This document shows, piece after piece, positions 8,740 through 18,200 of a stretch of DNA of 64,000 bases. The number at the start of each line of letters is the position of its first letter. Positions within the stretch are counted from its first letter, which is position 1. Origin of the DNA: Aquimarina brevivitae (GTDB taxonomy: Bacteria; Bacteroidota; Bacteroidia; Flavobacteriales; Flavobacteriaceae). The notes under the pieces are model-generated. The model was not told the origin of the DNA and did no database searches. It saw only the letters and a list, made by a program, of their open reading frames with translations. The stretch covers positions 30,843-94,842 of the forward strand of contig NZ_SGXE01000005.1 of assembly GCF_004216895.1 (NCBI RefSeq). The letters are read 5' to 3'. Position numbers and translations under genes: made by a program.

Positions 8740-9258
8740 ATGCCCCACTTAGCCAGCCATTGCGAATTATGCGATCATCAACAATTTGATTTAAAAATAG
8801 GTACTACTTGTGCACTTACAGATAGAAAACCGGAATTCAATAAGACTTGCTCAAAAATAGAATTGAATGACAAGTTTGAAACTCAATTAAAAGATATTAA
8901 TATTACGTACGACCAATTAAAAAGAAAGAAAGCTTTGACTATTGCCTATTTTGTAGTTATGGTATTTGTAGGTATTGCCATTATTACAAGTGCATTTCTT
9001 CTGGGAAAATATGCGTTGGGGAATCGAGTAGTATCTGCAGTTCCTATTATAATTATGGGTGTGTCTCTTGGGCCTTTTGTTATGGGATTCGGCACATTAA
9101 ATTCTTATTTACAGGAATTAAGAGTAGCTAAATCCAAAAAAGAAAGAATCGATAAAATTCTTGATCTTTACAATATCAAATATGATTTAGACATACAATT
9201 TGGCAAGTCATATCACGGTACTCAAGAGGCAGCTGTACATCTCAATATAAAAAAGTAA
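8740..9258 (+). CDS. Membrane protein with Cys-rich N-terminus, unknown function
   Basis: 172 aa. The first 35 residues hold Cys at about 8, 11, 24 and 33 (CELC spacing first), which could bind a metal. A basic coiled stretch is followed by two membrane segments (about 68-90 and 98-122) and a charged C-terminal tail. I do not recognise a family. It is the first of three small genes on the plus strand, two of which have such N-terminal Cys pairs. Confidence 0.6.
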   Translation: MPHLASHCELCDHQQFDLKIGTTCALTDRKPEFNKTCSKIELNDKFETQLKDINITYDQLKRKKALTIAYFVVMVFVGIAIITSAFLLGKYALGNRVVSAVPIIIMGVSLGPFVMGFGTLNSYLQELRVAKSKKERIDKILDLYNIKYDLDIQFGKSYHGTQEAAVHLNIKK

Positions 9259-9307
9259 ATGGAAATGACCTTAAGTAATTAATAATATTAACTTATAAAA
9301 AAGGCAA

Positions 9308-9706
9308 ATGAAAGTATTCGTAAAATGTAGTCATTGTGCTCAGGAAATAAGTTACAAAACAAACGCCTACACCAGAGTAGAATTTGCCATGCAAGAAGGA
9401 GATCAAAAGCTCCTAAATTGTAAAAAATGTGACCATCAATCAACATTTACTGCTGATGAGTTTTATGCGAAACCTTCTAAGTTCGCACAACTCATTGCTG
9501 GTTTGGTATTTTTAATCGGTACACCACTTGCCTTTCTTTTTGTTAGTCCTATATTTAGCGCAAGTAAAGGTCACTATGTCATCTATATTGTTGGTGGTTT
9601 TCTACTAGTACCCGTATTTATCTATGCTGTCATAAACAAACAGGATCAGACAAGAGTAAGTGATTTTAATAGAAGAAAGCTGAAAGGAAGGACACATAAT
9701 ATTTGA
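9308..9706 (+). CDS. Zinc-ribbon-like membrane protein, unknown function
   Basis: 132 aa. CSHC at residues 7-10 and CKKC at about 38-41 form two knuckles of a likely zinc ribbon. Two membrane segments follow (about 63-83 and 90-108), then a short basic tail. No enzyme motif is visible. It starts 49 bp after the preceding Cys-rich membrane protein, so the two may be co-transcribed. Confidence 0.6.
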   Translation: MKVFVKCSHCAQEISYKTNAYTRVEFAMQEGDQKLLNCKKCDHQSTFTADEFYAKPSKFAQLIAGLVFLIGTPLAFLFVSPIFSASKGHYVIYIVGGFLLVPVFIYAVINKQDQTRVSDFNRRKLKGRTHNI

Positions 9707-9775
9707 AAGAATAGAATACATTAACTTTTCTAAAATCACATAGCTTCTTCAATACACATAGATTACATTTACGTT

Positions 9776-10213
9776 ATGAAAAAGGTCATCAAATACCCAT
9801 ATCTCATTTTCCTTCTTCCCGTGCCATTAATCTTACTTTTCGGATATTGGTTTGGTAACAATACGCTTGATCTCAATATTCACGATACCTATTATGTGAT
9901 TTCTTATTGGCATATCGCTAAAATGATTTCGCTATTTTTTGGAATATTGGGTGTTTTATATTGGATTTTTAAAGTATTAAAAATCAACCTACTTCAGGCA
10001 TTAATCCTTATTCATATCTATATCACTTGGATTGGAAGTGTTTTAATATTATTACTTGGTTTATTTAACCATAGCGTAATAAACGAATATATATTCCCTA
10101 GTGGACTAGCCTTGGGTTCATTAATACTTACACTAGTCATTTTGATTGCGCAAGTATTCTTTGCACTTAACGTAATTATTAGTCTAATAAAAATAGTAGC
10201 TAAAACCAACTAA
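9776..10213 (+). CDS. Four-TM protein with a cytochrome oxidase subunit I-like motif
   Basis: 145 aa with four predicted membrane segments. Residues 34-47 read LNIHDTYYVISYWH, close to the HDTYYVVAHFHYV segment of heme-copper oxidase subunit I, where the last two histidines bind heme. Here only one histidine of that pair remains and the rest of subunit I is absent, so it cannot be an oxidase. It may be a family that arose from, or converged on, that helix pair. The end overlaps the convergent DUF1801 gene by 4 bp. Confidence 0.55.
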   Translation: MKKVIKYPYLIFLLPVPLILLFGYWFGNNTLDLNIHDTYYVISYWHIAKMISLFFGILGVLYWIFKVLKINLLQALILIHIYITWIGSVLILLLGLFNHSVINEYIFPSGLALGSLILTLVILIAQVFFALNVIISLIKIVAKTN

Positions 10214-10578
10214 TCAAGCGGTTTCCAAAACCCCTTCCCTCTAACCGCATAAGCTTCTTGTAGTACGTCAATCAAAATCTCTTCTTGGATAGCTTCAGGT
10301 GTATAATACCGCAAGGACTTCATTACTTTTCTACCCTTGGTGTACATATGCTCCTGATGCTTTGTTAAATGCGCCGAACTCCAAAAACCCACATCCACAT
10401 ATCCTTTGGTAACGTTGAGATAGCAAAATGGTTTACCCCCTATATAATAAAATGGGATTTTGTATTTATACAACAGCTCCACCTCAGGTAATACATTTTC
10501 AATCACCACCTGAAGTTGTAATACCATGCTTTTATAAGGTTCGGGTTGTCTTAATATGTACTCCTCAGCTGGGTTCAT
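10210..10578 (-). CDS. DUF1801 (YdhG-like) protein
   Basis: 122 aa, the normal size of DUF1801 proteins, which have an alpha+beta fold and no proven biochemical role. Signature parts are the early PEPYKSMVLQLQ helix, the central YKIPFYYIGGKPFCYL strand pair and the KGYVDVGFWSSAHL segment. The gene is single, on the minus strand, between two plus-strand groups. Confidence 0.75.
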   Translation of the reverse strand: MNPAEEYILRQPEPYKSMVLQLQVVIENVLPEVELLYKYKIPFYYIGGKPFCYLNVTKGYVDVGFWSSAHLTKHQEHMYTKGRKVMKSLRYYTPEAIQEEILIDVLQEAYAVRGKGFWKPLD

Positions 10579-10639
10579 TATTCAAAAATAAAAATTAAGT
10601 TTTTTACGATCACTATTGTATATTTAAAATATTTAAACT

Positions 10640-10662
10640 TACTTTGTTTTTCAAAGTACTTT
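10640..10662. promoter_or_regulatory. Operator-like palindrome, copy 1
   Basis: TACTTTG-N5-CAAAGTA is a perfect 7+7 inverted repeat at 10640-10658, and its right arm runs into a second palindrome, AAAGTACTTT (10653-10662). The left arm overlaps a good -7 box (TTACTTTG). The ATG of the next gene follows at 10666. The same arrangement recurs at 11626-11648, so I read it as the binding site of a repressor, most simply the winged-helix protein encoded at 11318. Confidence 0.65.
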
Positions 10663-10665
10663 TAT

Positions 10666-11268
10666 ATGAGCACAGAAGATTATTTAAAAGATATCTCCGA
10701 GATCAAAAATATGATGAACAAATCCTCTCGGTTTTTCTCTCTTAGTGGGTTATCTGGTATTTTAGCCGGATTTTATGCCCTGATCGGAGCCGCAATAGCG
10801 TATTATGTAGTAAGCATAAGCGGAAAAGACTATTTGATACTCGATGGAGTTACCTTTCGATGGGTTCTCATCGATTTAGGCGTAGTGGCATTGCTGAGTA
10901 TCATAACTGCCATATGGTTAAGTGCACGCAAAGCTAAAAAGAACCATGAAGTTCTCTGGAACGCTACTTCGCGCAGACTTATTGGCGCATTTTTAGTTCC
11001 ACTGGTTACTGGTGGAATTTATATTCTCATTAAAATAACGAGTAATCATTATGGGCTTACAGGCTCATTGATGCTCATTTTTTATGGATTAGCACTGGTC
11101 AACGCCTCGCGTTATACTATAGGTAACGTGCAGTATTTAGGGTATATAGAAATTGTCTTAGGACTTATCTGTGCTATGCTACCTGGCTATGGTTTTTGGT
11201 TTTGGGTAGCAGGATTTGGAGTGATGCACATTATTTATGGTAGTTTAATTTATTTTAAAGAGCAGTAG
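10666..11268 (+). CDS. Six-TM membrane protein, unknown function
   Basis: 200 aa. A 30-residue soluble start (MSTEDYLKDISEIKNMM...) is followed by about six membrane helices. No catalytic or transport motif is visible. Its ATG lies 7 nt after the operator-like palindrome, and the winged-helix regulator gene follows 49 bp after its stop, so the two probably form one unit. Pairs of a membrane protein with this type of regulator are common in Bacteroidetes. Confidence 0.6.
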   Translation: MSTEDYLKDISEIKNMMNKSSRFFSLSGLSGILAGFYALIGAAIAYYVVSISGKDYLILDGVTFRWVLIDLGVVALLSIITAIWLSARKAKKNHEVLWNATSRRLIGAFLVPLVTGGIYILIKITSNHYGLTGSLMLIFYGLALVNASRYTIGNVQYLGYIEIVLGLICAMLPGYGFWFWVAGFGVMHIIYGSLIYFKEQ

Positions 11269-11292
11269 TGTTACTTTTAAATTTTAGTAACA
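11269..11292. promoter_or_regulatory. Second inverted repeat before the regulator gene
   Basis: TGTTAC-N12-GTAACA is a perfect 6+6 inverted repeat directly after the stop codon of the membrane protein gene and 25 bp before the regulator ATG. It differs in sequence from the TACTTTG operator. It may be a binding site or an RNA hairpin. Confidence 0.35.
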
Positions 11293-11317
11293 TTGCAAGG
11301 ATTTTTCAATAGAACAG

Positions 11318-11611
11318 ATGAAAAACATAATCAGCAATATCAATAAAGCTTTTGATCATAGGATCCGACTGGGTATTATGTCGGTCTTGATGGTTAATGA
11401 CTTTGCTGATTTTAAAACCTTAAAAGAATTGCTTGGCGTAACTGACGGTAACCTGGCCAGTCACGCCAAAGCCTTAGAAAAAGACGATTATATTTTGGTG
11501 GAAAAATCCTTTATAGGACGTAAGCCAAACACACGATATAGCGCTACTAAAAAAGGCCGTGAAGCCTTTCAAAAACACGTAGACGCCATCGAAAAACTAT
11601 TAAAACAATAA
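11318..11611 (+). CDS. Winged-helix transcriptional regulator (HTH_27/PadR-like)
   Basis: 97 aa, a single winged helix-turn-helix domain. The recognition region is GVTDGNLASHAKALE (about residues 42-56), followed by the wing GRKPNTRYSATKKG, as in the small regulators often found beside creD in Bacteroidetes. It sits between two copies of the same palindrome, each overlapping a promoter, so autorepression plus control of the downstream Coq4-CreD operon is the likely job. I see no separate ligand domain, so the signal is unknown. Confidence 0.85.
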   Translation: MKNIISNINKAFDHRIRLGIMSVLMVNDFADFKTLKELLGVTDGNLASHAKALEKDDYILVEKSFIGRKPNTRYSATKKGREAFQKHVDAIEKLLKQ

Positions 11612-11625
11612 TTTTTTTAACTATT

Positions 11626-11648
11626 TACTTTGAATTTCAAAGTACTTT
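11626..11648. promoter_or_regulatory. Operator-like palindrome, copy 2
   Basis: TACTTTG-N5-CAAAGTA at 11626-11644, again running into AAAGTACTTT (11639-11648) and again overlapping TTACTTTG as a -7 box. The ATG of the Coq4-like gene follows at 11651. Spacer bases differ from copy 1 (AATTT instead of TTTTT) while both arms are identical, as expected for a protein-binding site. Confidence 0.65.
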
Positions 11649-11650
11649 AT

Positions 11651-12115
11651 ATGATAAGAGTATTTATAATTGAATCCCTATATGAGCTAGGCAAAATGCC
11701 CTATCAACGCTTATGTAAACATAAAACCCCCTGGGACATTTCAATTGCACAGTTGCTGCAATACCCCAAAACGAGCCTGGGTTTTCATCTGGGATCATTT
11801 TTACTACAACATAATTTTGAGTCCCAACCGCAATTGGAAGATCACGATGTATTCCACGTGCTCACCAATATTGGTATTACAGTCAAAGAAGAAATTGCGA
11901 TGCAGTATTATCTATTAGGCAATGGTAAAAGAAGCCTTTTTATGATAGGAACACTATTCATCGGCACCTTCTTTTATCCTGTACAATGGAAATTCTTTAG
12001 ACAAGCCTATCAAAAAGGAAAAAAAGCCCTACCGTTCTATCATCTACCCTATAAAAAATTGCTAAACATCAATATTACTAAACTACAATCTACCTTTTTA
12101 ATTCAATCCTTATGA
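11651..12115 (+). CDS. Coq4-family protein
   Basis: 154 aa. The sequence holds HDVFH followed 11 residues later by Glu, which fits the HDxxH-x11-E metal motif of Coq4, and the upstream LGFHLGSFLL helix is also Coq4-like. In mitochondria and proteobacteria Coq4 acts in ubiquinone synthesis, but flavobacteria normally use menaquinone, so the role here is probably different. I chose the ATG at 11651 because the longer reading starts inside the operator. The stop overlaps the next ATG by 4 bp, in an operon ending with creD. Confidence 0.65.
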   Translation: MIRVFIIESLYELGKMPYQRLCKHKTPWDISIAQLLQYPKTSLGFHLGSFLLQHNFESQPQLEDHDVFHVLTNIGITVKEEIAMQYYLLGNGKRSLFMIGTLFIGTFFYPVQWKFFRQAYQKGKKALPFYHLPYKKLLNINITKLQSTFLIQSL

Positions 12116-12414
12116 AGATACAACTTGAAATCAATAAAAAAGCACTAACCGTAGCAGCTAGTAGCTTTATCCTAGGCTCTACCCTACTGCTACTTTATCT
12201 AACTACTGGAGCTGAAGCCATATTGATTGGCGGCTTGTTATATGTCCTGATTGCTTTAGCTGTAAATGCAATAACGCTAATACATATCCTGGTAAATACC
12301 ATCACCAATTTACAGAATTATAAGGAGAATCTTAGAACACTACTCCTCTTTCTCATCAATATTCCTATTGCTATAGGCTATATACATATCATCATTAAAA
12401 ATCCCGTACTATGA
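12112..12414 (+). CDS. Small membrane protein of the creD operon
   Basis: 100 aa with about three hydrophobic segments (residues 12-30, 36-60 and 76-95). It overlaps the genes on both sides by 4 bp each, so it is tightly co-translated with the Coq4-like and DUF1361 genes. I do not recognise a family. Confidence 0.6.
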   Translation: MKIQLEINKKALTVAASSFILGSTLLLLYLTTGAEAILIGGLLYVLIALAVNAITLIHILVNTITNLQNYKENLRTLLLFLINIPIAIGYIHIIIKNPVL

Positions 12415-13073
12415 CTACTAACAAACTAGACCTTCAATTTACATTAGGATTTACTGCTGCAGTTTTTTTTAGCCTATTGCTACTTACACTCCGTATATTA
12501 AAAACAGACTCTCTTTTTCTAACATTTTTAATATGGAACCTATTCTTAGCTTGTATTCCTTATATCTTTTCTTATATCCTGAATCGTTTTCAGCTAAGGT
12601 CTTTAGCTTTTTATTTGGTATTTGGCTGCTGGTTACTTTTTCTTCCTAACGCCCCCTATATCCTAACAGATTTTAAACACCTAACACATCAGCTCTCCAC
12701 CATAGTCTGGTACGACACACTATTAATCTCAACTTTTGCAATGAACGGTTTATTGATTGGTATTCGATCCATACAACTAGTACATCAAAGCTTGTGCAAA
12801 AGAACCTCTAGATTATTGAGTCACCTTATTATTATATTTTCCTTATATCTATCTGGATTTGGAATTTATTTAGGAAGAGTACTACGCTGGAATAGCTGGG
12901 ATATACTAAATAACCCTTTTGAGCTATTAACAGACCTTATATATATTGTAAGTCACCCTCTAAATAATTTTCAAGCTTACCTATACACTTTTGCTTTCGG
13001 AACTTTTTTAATCACACTATATTATTTATTTCCAAAATATACTACACCATCAAAAATTCAATCTAAAATATAA
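12411..13073 (+). CDS. DUF1361 membrane protein
   Basis: 220 aa with about six membrane segments. It has the DUF1361 signature: WNLFLACIPYIFSY, then FLPNAPYILTDFKHL (about residues 78-92), then LGRVLRWNSWDIL. The function is not known in any organism that I can recall. It lies in the operon Coq4-like, small TM, DUF1361, creD, with a 4-bp overlap upstream. Confidence 0.8.
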   Translation: MTTNKLDLQFTLGFTAAVFFSLLLLTLRILKTDSLFLTFLIWNLFLACIPYIFSYILNRFQLRSLAFYLVFGCWLLFLPNAPYILTDFKHLTHQLSTIVWYDTLLISTFAMNGLLIGIRSIQLVHQSLCKRTSRLLSHLIIIFSLYLSGFGIYLGRVLRWNSWDILNNPFELLTDLIYIVSHPLNNFQAYLYTFAFGTFLITLYYLFPKYTTPSKIQSKI

Positions 13074-13077
13074 TACT

Positions 13078-14433
13078 ATGAACACACCTCCACAAAAAAA
13101 ATCATTTGGACAATGGATCAAAACCTCATTAACCATCCGTATGGCAATGATTGGCATTCTTATTCTTGTTATGTTGATACCGCTATCTTTTATTGAAAGT
13201 TTAATACGCGAAAGATCATTTAGACAAGAAGAAGTGGTTAAAGAAATCAATTCAAAATGGGGTAACGAAGTATTGCTCTATGGACCTGTGCTCAAAGTTC
13301 CGTATCAAACGCATCGTAATGCTAAACTTTGGGACGAAAAGACAAAATCTTATACCGAAGAAAATATTGTGGAAACAGCATATGCTTATTTCTTTCCCAA
13401 TGAATTGTCCATTACAACGAATGTTGAATCCGAATTATTGAGCCGGGGAATCTACAAATCCGTTGTATACACTTCTGATATTGACTTTACCGGAAACTTT
13501 GAAAGTCCAAATTTTGAAAATCAAGGTATAAAACCGAATGACATCTTATGGAATAAGGCAACTATCCTACTGCGATCTTCTAATCTAAAGGGAATAAAAA
13601 GTAATTTGGATATTGTACTGAAGGATCAATCCTATCCGCTTCGCTCCCGCTACGCAAAGAACAGCTCATTAAGCACCTTAGAGACGCAATTTTTAAAGGA
13701 AGATAGCCTCGCTGTGAAAGGCCCAATTGATTTTAAGCTACATTTTACTGTGAATGGTAGTGAATCTCTTCGCTTTATCCCAGTAGGAAAAGAAACCAAA
13801 GTACGTATGCAATCGGATTGGGCTACGCCTAGTTTTGATGGTAACTTCTTACCTGAAACAAAAACCAAACAAATTACTTCAGAAGGATTTAAAGCCAACT
13901 GGAAAGTTTTAGAAATAAATCGAGACTTCGAACAGGTATTTTTTGGAACACTTCCAGATATTGAATCCTCTGCTTTTGGAGTTACTTTACTCATTCCGGT
14001 AGATGAATACCAAAAGAGCGAGCGTGCTGCTAAATATGGCTACCTGGTTATTGCCTTGACATTTTTAGTTTTCTTTTTAATCCAAAGTATCAGCAAGGTA
14101 ACTATTCACCCGTTTCAATATTTAATGATTGGACTAGCTTTAACTATGTTTTATACCTTGTTGATTTCTATATCAGAACACAGTTCTTTTCGTATTGCCT
14201 ATTTAATTGCAGGATTATCGGTAATTACATTAATAAGTATCTACAGTAAAGCTGTTTTAAAAGGCTTGAAGTTTCCGCTATTTGTAGCAGCCTCGCTAAC
14301 GGCTTTGTACGGGTTCATATTTGTGATTATTCAACTAGAAAATTATGCCTTACTAGTGGGGAGCATCGGACTATTTATCATTCTCGGAACTGTTATGATG
14401 ATCTCCAGAAAAATTGATTGGTCAGCGAATTAA
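13078..14433 (+). CDS. creD: Inner-membrane protein CreD
   Basis: 451 aa, as usual for CreD. One membrane helix near residues 21-40 is followed by a large periplasmic domain starting with RSFRQEEVVKEINSKWG and GPVLKVPY, and a bundle of six helices at the C-terminus. CreD is linked to envelope integrity and beta-lactam or colicin response in enterobacteria; in Bacteroidetes it is usually controlled by a small winged-helix regulator, which fits the gene at 11318. It is the last gene of the operon. Confidence 0.9.
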   Translation: MNTPPQKKSFGQWIKTSLTIRMAMIGILILVMLIPLSFIESLIRERSFRQEEVVKEINSKWGNEVLLYGPVLKVPYQTHRNAKLWDEKTKSYTEENIVETAYAYFFPNELSITTNVESELLSRGIYKSVVYTSDIDFTGNFESPNFENQGIKPNDILWNKATILLRSSNLKGIKSNLDIVLKDQSYPLRSRYAKNSSLSTLETQFLKEDSLAVKGPIDFKLHFTVNGSESLRFIPVGKETKVRMQSDWATPSFDGNFLPETKTKQITSEGFKANWKVLEINRDFEQVFFGTLPDIESSAFGVTLLIPVDEYQKSERAAKYGYLVIALTFLVFFLIQSISKVTIHPFQYLMIGLALTMFYTLLISISEHSSFRIAYLIAGLSVITLISIYSKAVLKGLKFPLFVAASLTALYGFIFVIIQLENYALLVGSIGLFIILGTVMMISRKIDWSAN

Positions 14434-14439
14434 AGTAAT

Positions 14440-14479
14440 TGCCTTCTCTTAGCTAAACAAAGTCGCTAAGGGAGGGCAT
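14440..14479 (+). terminator. Possible terminator of the creD operon
   Basis: An imperfect hairpin pairs TGCCTTCTCTTAGC with GCTAAGGGAGGGCA, loop about 11 nt, followed by a short T run. It lies just after the creD stop. The weak T tract lowers confidence. Confidence 0.5.
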
Positions 14480-14714
14480 TTTCATCTAGCAAACTGAACA
14501 ATACTTAGTAAAACCATAAAATTCACCCTTATTTTTTATCAATTACATAAATTTAGTAACTGTTTTTGATCTTTATCATAAAAAATTAGCGAAGAAAAAC
14601 GTACATTTAAGTTAGAAAATGAGATTACTTAGTATCCACTAGTATTCATTTTTAGACCATTAGACCATATTCAATAACACTAATAGTTTGCAGTACTATT
14701 TAACCCCAAAAGCT

Positions 14715-15215
14715 ATGCATACCATAAAAACCCCTATTGTACTCTTAGGCTTATCACTTTTTTTCTATGCGTGCAAAAACGATTCAAAATCCGATAAAAA
14801 TCTCACCCAAGAAGTAAATTTTACTAAAGAAGGCGAAGCTACTCTCTTTAGAGTTAACGACAGTAGTACTACCAAAATTACACAACTAGAAATAGAGATT
14901 GCGGATAATGAATATGAAATACAGACCGGACTGATGTATCGTAAAACCATGGAACCCAATCGTGGAATGTTGTTTGTTTTTGAAGAAGATGCGCCAAGGT
15001 CATTTTATATGAAAAACACACAAATCGCATTGGATTTGATATTCCTCAATTCAGATCATAAAGTAGTAAGCATACAGAAAAACGCAGCACCGATGAACGA
15101 AAAATCGTTGTTGTCCGAAGGACCAGCGAGATATGTGCTAGAAGTTAATGCTGGGTTGTCAGAGCAATGGAACCTTCAAAAAGGAGATTCCGTAGCCTTT
15201 AAAAAAATAAAATAA
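14715..15215 (+). CDS. DUF192 lipoprotein
   Basis: 166 aa from the ATG at 14715, chosen because it gives a signal sequence ending in FYAC, a likely lipobox. The mature part is a DUF192 domain: TGLMYRKTMEPNRGMLFVF, then SFYMKNTQIALDLIFL, then EVNAGLSEQWNLQKGD. DUF192 is a small beta fold of unknown function, often exported. It is monocistronic, ending at the strong terminator shared with secDF. Confidence 0.85.
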   Translation: MHTIKTPIVLLGLSLFFYACKNDSKSDKNLTQEVNFTKEGEATLFRVNDSSTTKITQLEIEIADNEYEIQTGLMYRKTMEPNRGMLFVFEEDAPRSFYMKNTQIALDLIFLNSDHKVVSIQKNAAPMNEKSLLSEGPARYVLEVNAGLSEQWNLQKGDSVAFKKIK

Positions 15216-15235
15216 CGACTATAATTTAGCATAAC

Positions 15236-15270
15236 AAAAAACGTCCTGAATAGTTCAGGACGTTTTTTTT
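15236..15270. terminator. Bidirectional terminator between DUF192 gene and secDF
   Basis: The perfect stem ACGTCCTGAA / TTCAGGACGT with loop TAG (15241-15263) is followed by eight T and preceded by an A run, so it serves both convergent genes. Confidence 0.9.
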
Positions 15271-15290
15271 AGTGTTCTAAAAACCGATGC

Positions 15291-18200
15291 TTAGGCATCT
15301 GCTTTTTTCTTTTCTTTTAATCCAATTTTACTTACCGTATCTGTCATAATTGGAGTAGCAATAAATAATGATGAGTAAGTACCCACAACTACACCTATGA
15401 TCAACGAAAACATAAATCCTCTTAGTGGTACTGCAAATATAAAGATTGCAATAAGTACTAATAAGGTAGTTAATGAGGTGTTCAACGTACGGCTTAGCGT
15501 ACTATTTAATGCACCATTAACCTGGTCTGCCAACGGCCAGCTACTATGCTCCTTAAAGAATTCTCTAATTCTATCGAATACAACCACAGTATCATTCAGC
15601 GAGTAACCAATTACTGTTAATATGGCTGCAATAAATGCCTGATCGATCTCCATATTGAATGGCATAAATTTGTAGGTTAATGAGAATATCCCCAGTACAA
15701 CCAATACATCGTGGAATACTGCAGTTACTGCTCCTAAACTGAATTGCCATCTTCTAAATCTAAATAAGATATAAAGGAATACTACGATCAGCGACCCTAG
15801 TACAGACCAAAATGCTGCCTTTTTAATATCATCAGCAATCGTTGGTCCTACTTTCATAGATGACATAATACCAACGGTTTTATCATCCTCGCCAATAGCG
15901 AACTCCTCATAGCTTAGATCACCAGGTAAATGTGGTTGAAGTGCCGTAAATAACATATTTGCTATTTCAGCATCAATCTGCTCTCCAGATTCTTCAATCT
16001 TATATTTTGTAGTAATCTTTAACTGATTGTTAGCACCTAACGTTTTAGCTTCAGCACTACCAAAAGCAGCCACTAGATCCTTTTCAACTGCTGTAGGAAC
16101 TACATCCTTATCAAATCTTACTGTATAGGTTCTACCCCCTACAAAATCAACTCCTTGATCCAATCCTTGCGTAAACAATGATCCAAGACCAATTACGATC
16201 AGAATTCCGGAGAATACGTAAGCAATCTTTCTTTTTCCTAAGAAATTGATATTTACATTTTTAAATAGGTTTTTGGTTACGCCTGTAGAGAACGCTAATT
16301 CCTTACCGTTTTTACCATACCCATCGATAAATAATCTTGTAATGAATATCGCTGTAAATAAAGAGGTAAGGATACCAATTAATAAGGTCGTAGCAAATCC
16401 TTTAATAGGTCCTGTACCAAATGCTAATAGGATTAGACCGGTAAGACCAGTGGTGATATTAGCATCTAAAATTGAGGATAAGGCATTGCTAAATCCATCT
16501 TTGATAGAATCTGCTTGCGACTTACCACGAGCTAATTCTTCGCGAATTCTTTCAAAGATAAGCACGTTAGCATCCACCGACATACCGATGGTTAATACAA
16601 TACCTGCTATACCAGGTAAAGTTAGTACTGCACCGGGTAATCCTGCTAACATTCCAAAGATAAATAATATATTGACTACTAGGGCTACATCGGCAAAGGC
16701 ACCTGCTTTTCCGTAGTAAAATACCATCCAAATTAGAATTAGTCCTAAAGCGATAGCAAAAGACATAATACCACTATCAATAGCCTCTTGTCCAAGCGAC
16801 GGACCTACAACTTCACTCTGAATAATATCAGCAGAAGCAGGTAATTTACCAGCACGTAACACGTTTGCTAAATCCTTACCTTCTTCTACGGTAAAGTTTC
16901 CTGTAATTTCACTTCTTCCACCACTAATCGCACCAGTAGTAACACCAGGTGCAGAGTATACAATGTTATCCAGTACAATTGCTATTTGACTACCTTGTTT
17001 AAAGGCTCTACCTGTCATTTCTTCCCACTTCTTCGCTCCTTTTCCATCCATCTGCATGGAAACACTAACTTTACCAATTTGGTTAAAATCTTGTCGGGCA
17101 TCAGTAATAACACCACCACTTAATTCGGGCTGATTATCTCTATTGCCTTTTAAGGCATACAGATCTACAAATTCTGACCCTTTGGCCTGCATACCCCAAG
17201 CAAATCTTAAGTATTTTTGATCTGCCGGTAATAAAGCTCTTACTTTCGGATCTCTTAAATAAGAACCAAATTGAGCCGTATCTTTTATTGCTACAGTAAC
17301 TACTACTGGACCACCTTGTCCACCTTGACCAGCGATAAGATCAAATAAAGGATTCACTTGTGCTTCCACATCAGTTGAATCCTCTGCATCTGCTAATAAA
17401 TCTTCAATCGCTTGATCCTCGTCTGTTTTTGTAGAATCTACTGTTGTAGAATCAACCTCAGCAGAATCAGCTACAACTTCAGCATCTTGTTGCTCCTCTG
17501 CAACCTCGTTCTTTACATTATCTGCCTGCTCTTTTAGGTAATTATTAGCAGCAAAAAGGAAAGGAAAAACCTCTTCCATTTTATATACATCCCAAAACTC
17601 CAACTGAGCTGTACTTTGCAATAGTTTTTTAATTCGATCTACATCCTTAGCTCCTGGTAATTCCACTAAGATACGACCAGACTCTCCTAAACGTTGGATG
17701 TTTGGTTGCGTAACCCCAAACTTATCAATACGTTTACGTAAAACTTCAAAAGCAGATTCAATTGACTCATCTATCTTTCTACGTAATACTGGTTTTACCT
17801 CGTCATTAGACATATTATAAGTGATATCATCACTTAAGTTTTTATTCGCAAAAATATCCGGAGACGCTAATTTAGCATCTGGTATTTTTTCAAACTCAGT
17901 AAAGAAATCATCAATATAGGTATTTTGACTGTTCTTTTGCACCTCATCAGTCGCTTGTAACGCCTGATTAAATGCTGGATCTTTAGAGTCATTAGCTAAT
18001 CCTTTCAATACATCTTTTACTGATATTTGTAGGATAACATTGATCCCCCCCTTAAGGTCAAGACCTTTTTGAAGTTCTTTAGTTTTTGCGTCATTATAAG
18101 TAATTCCCGCAAAGATGGGATCTTTACCGATAGAGTCTAAATATTCTTTTTCTGCAGTTTCTCTTAATTTAGAGTAATTCTCTACACTTTCTGGAATTTG

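Noticed and set aside
11630..11650. TTG start of the Coq4-like gene inside the operator
   Set aside because: A TTG within the palindrome is less likely than the ATG at 11651, which follows it at the same spacing as in the other operator copy.
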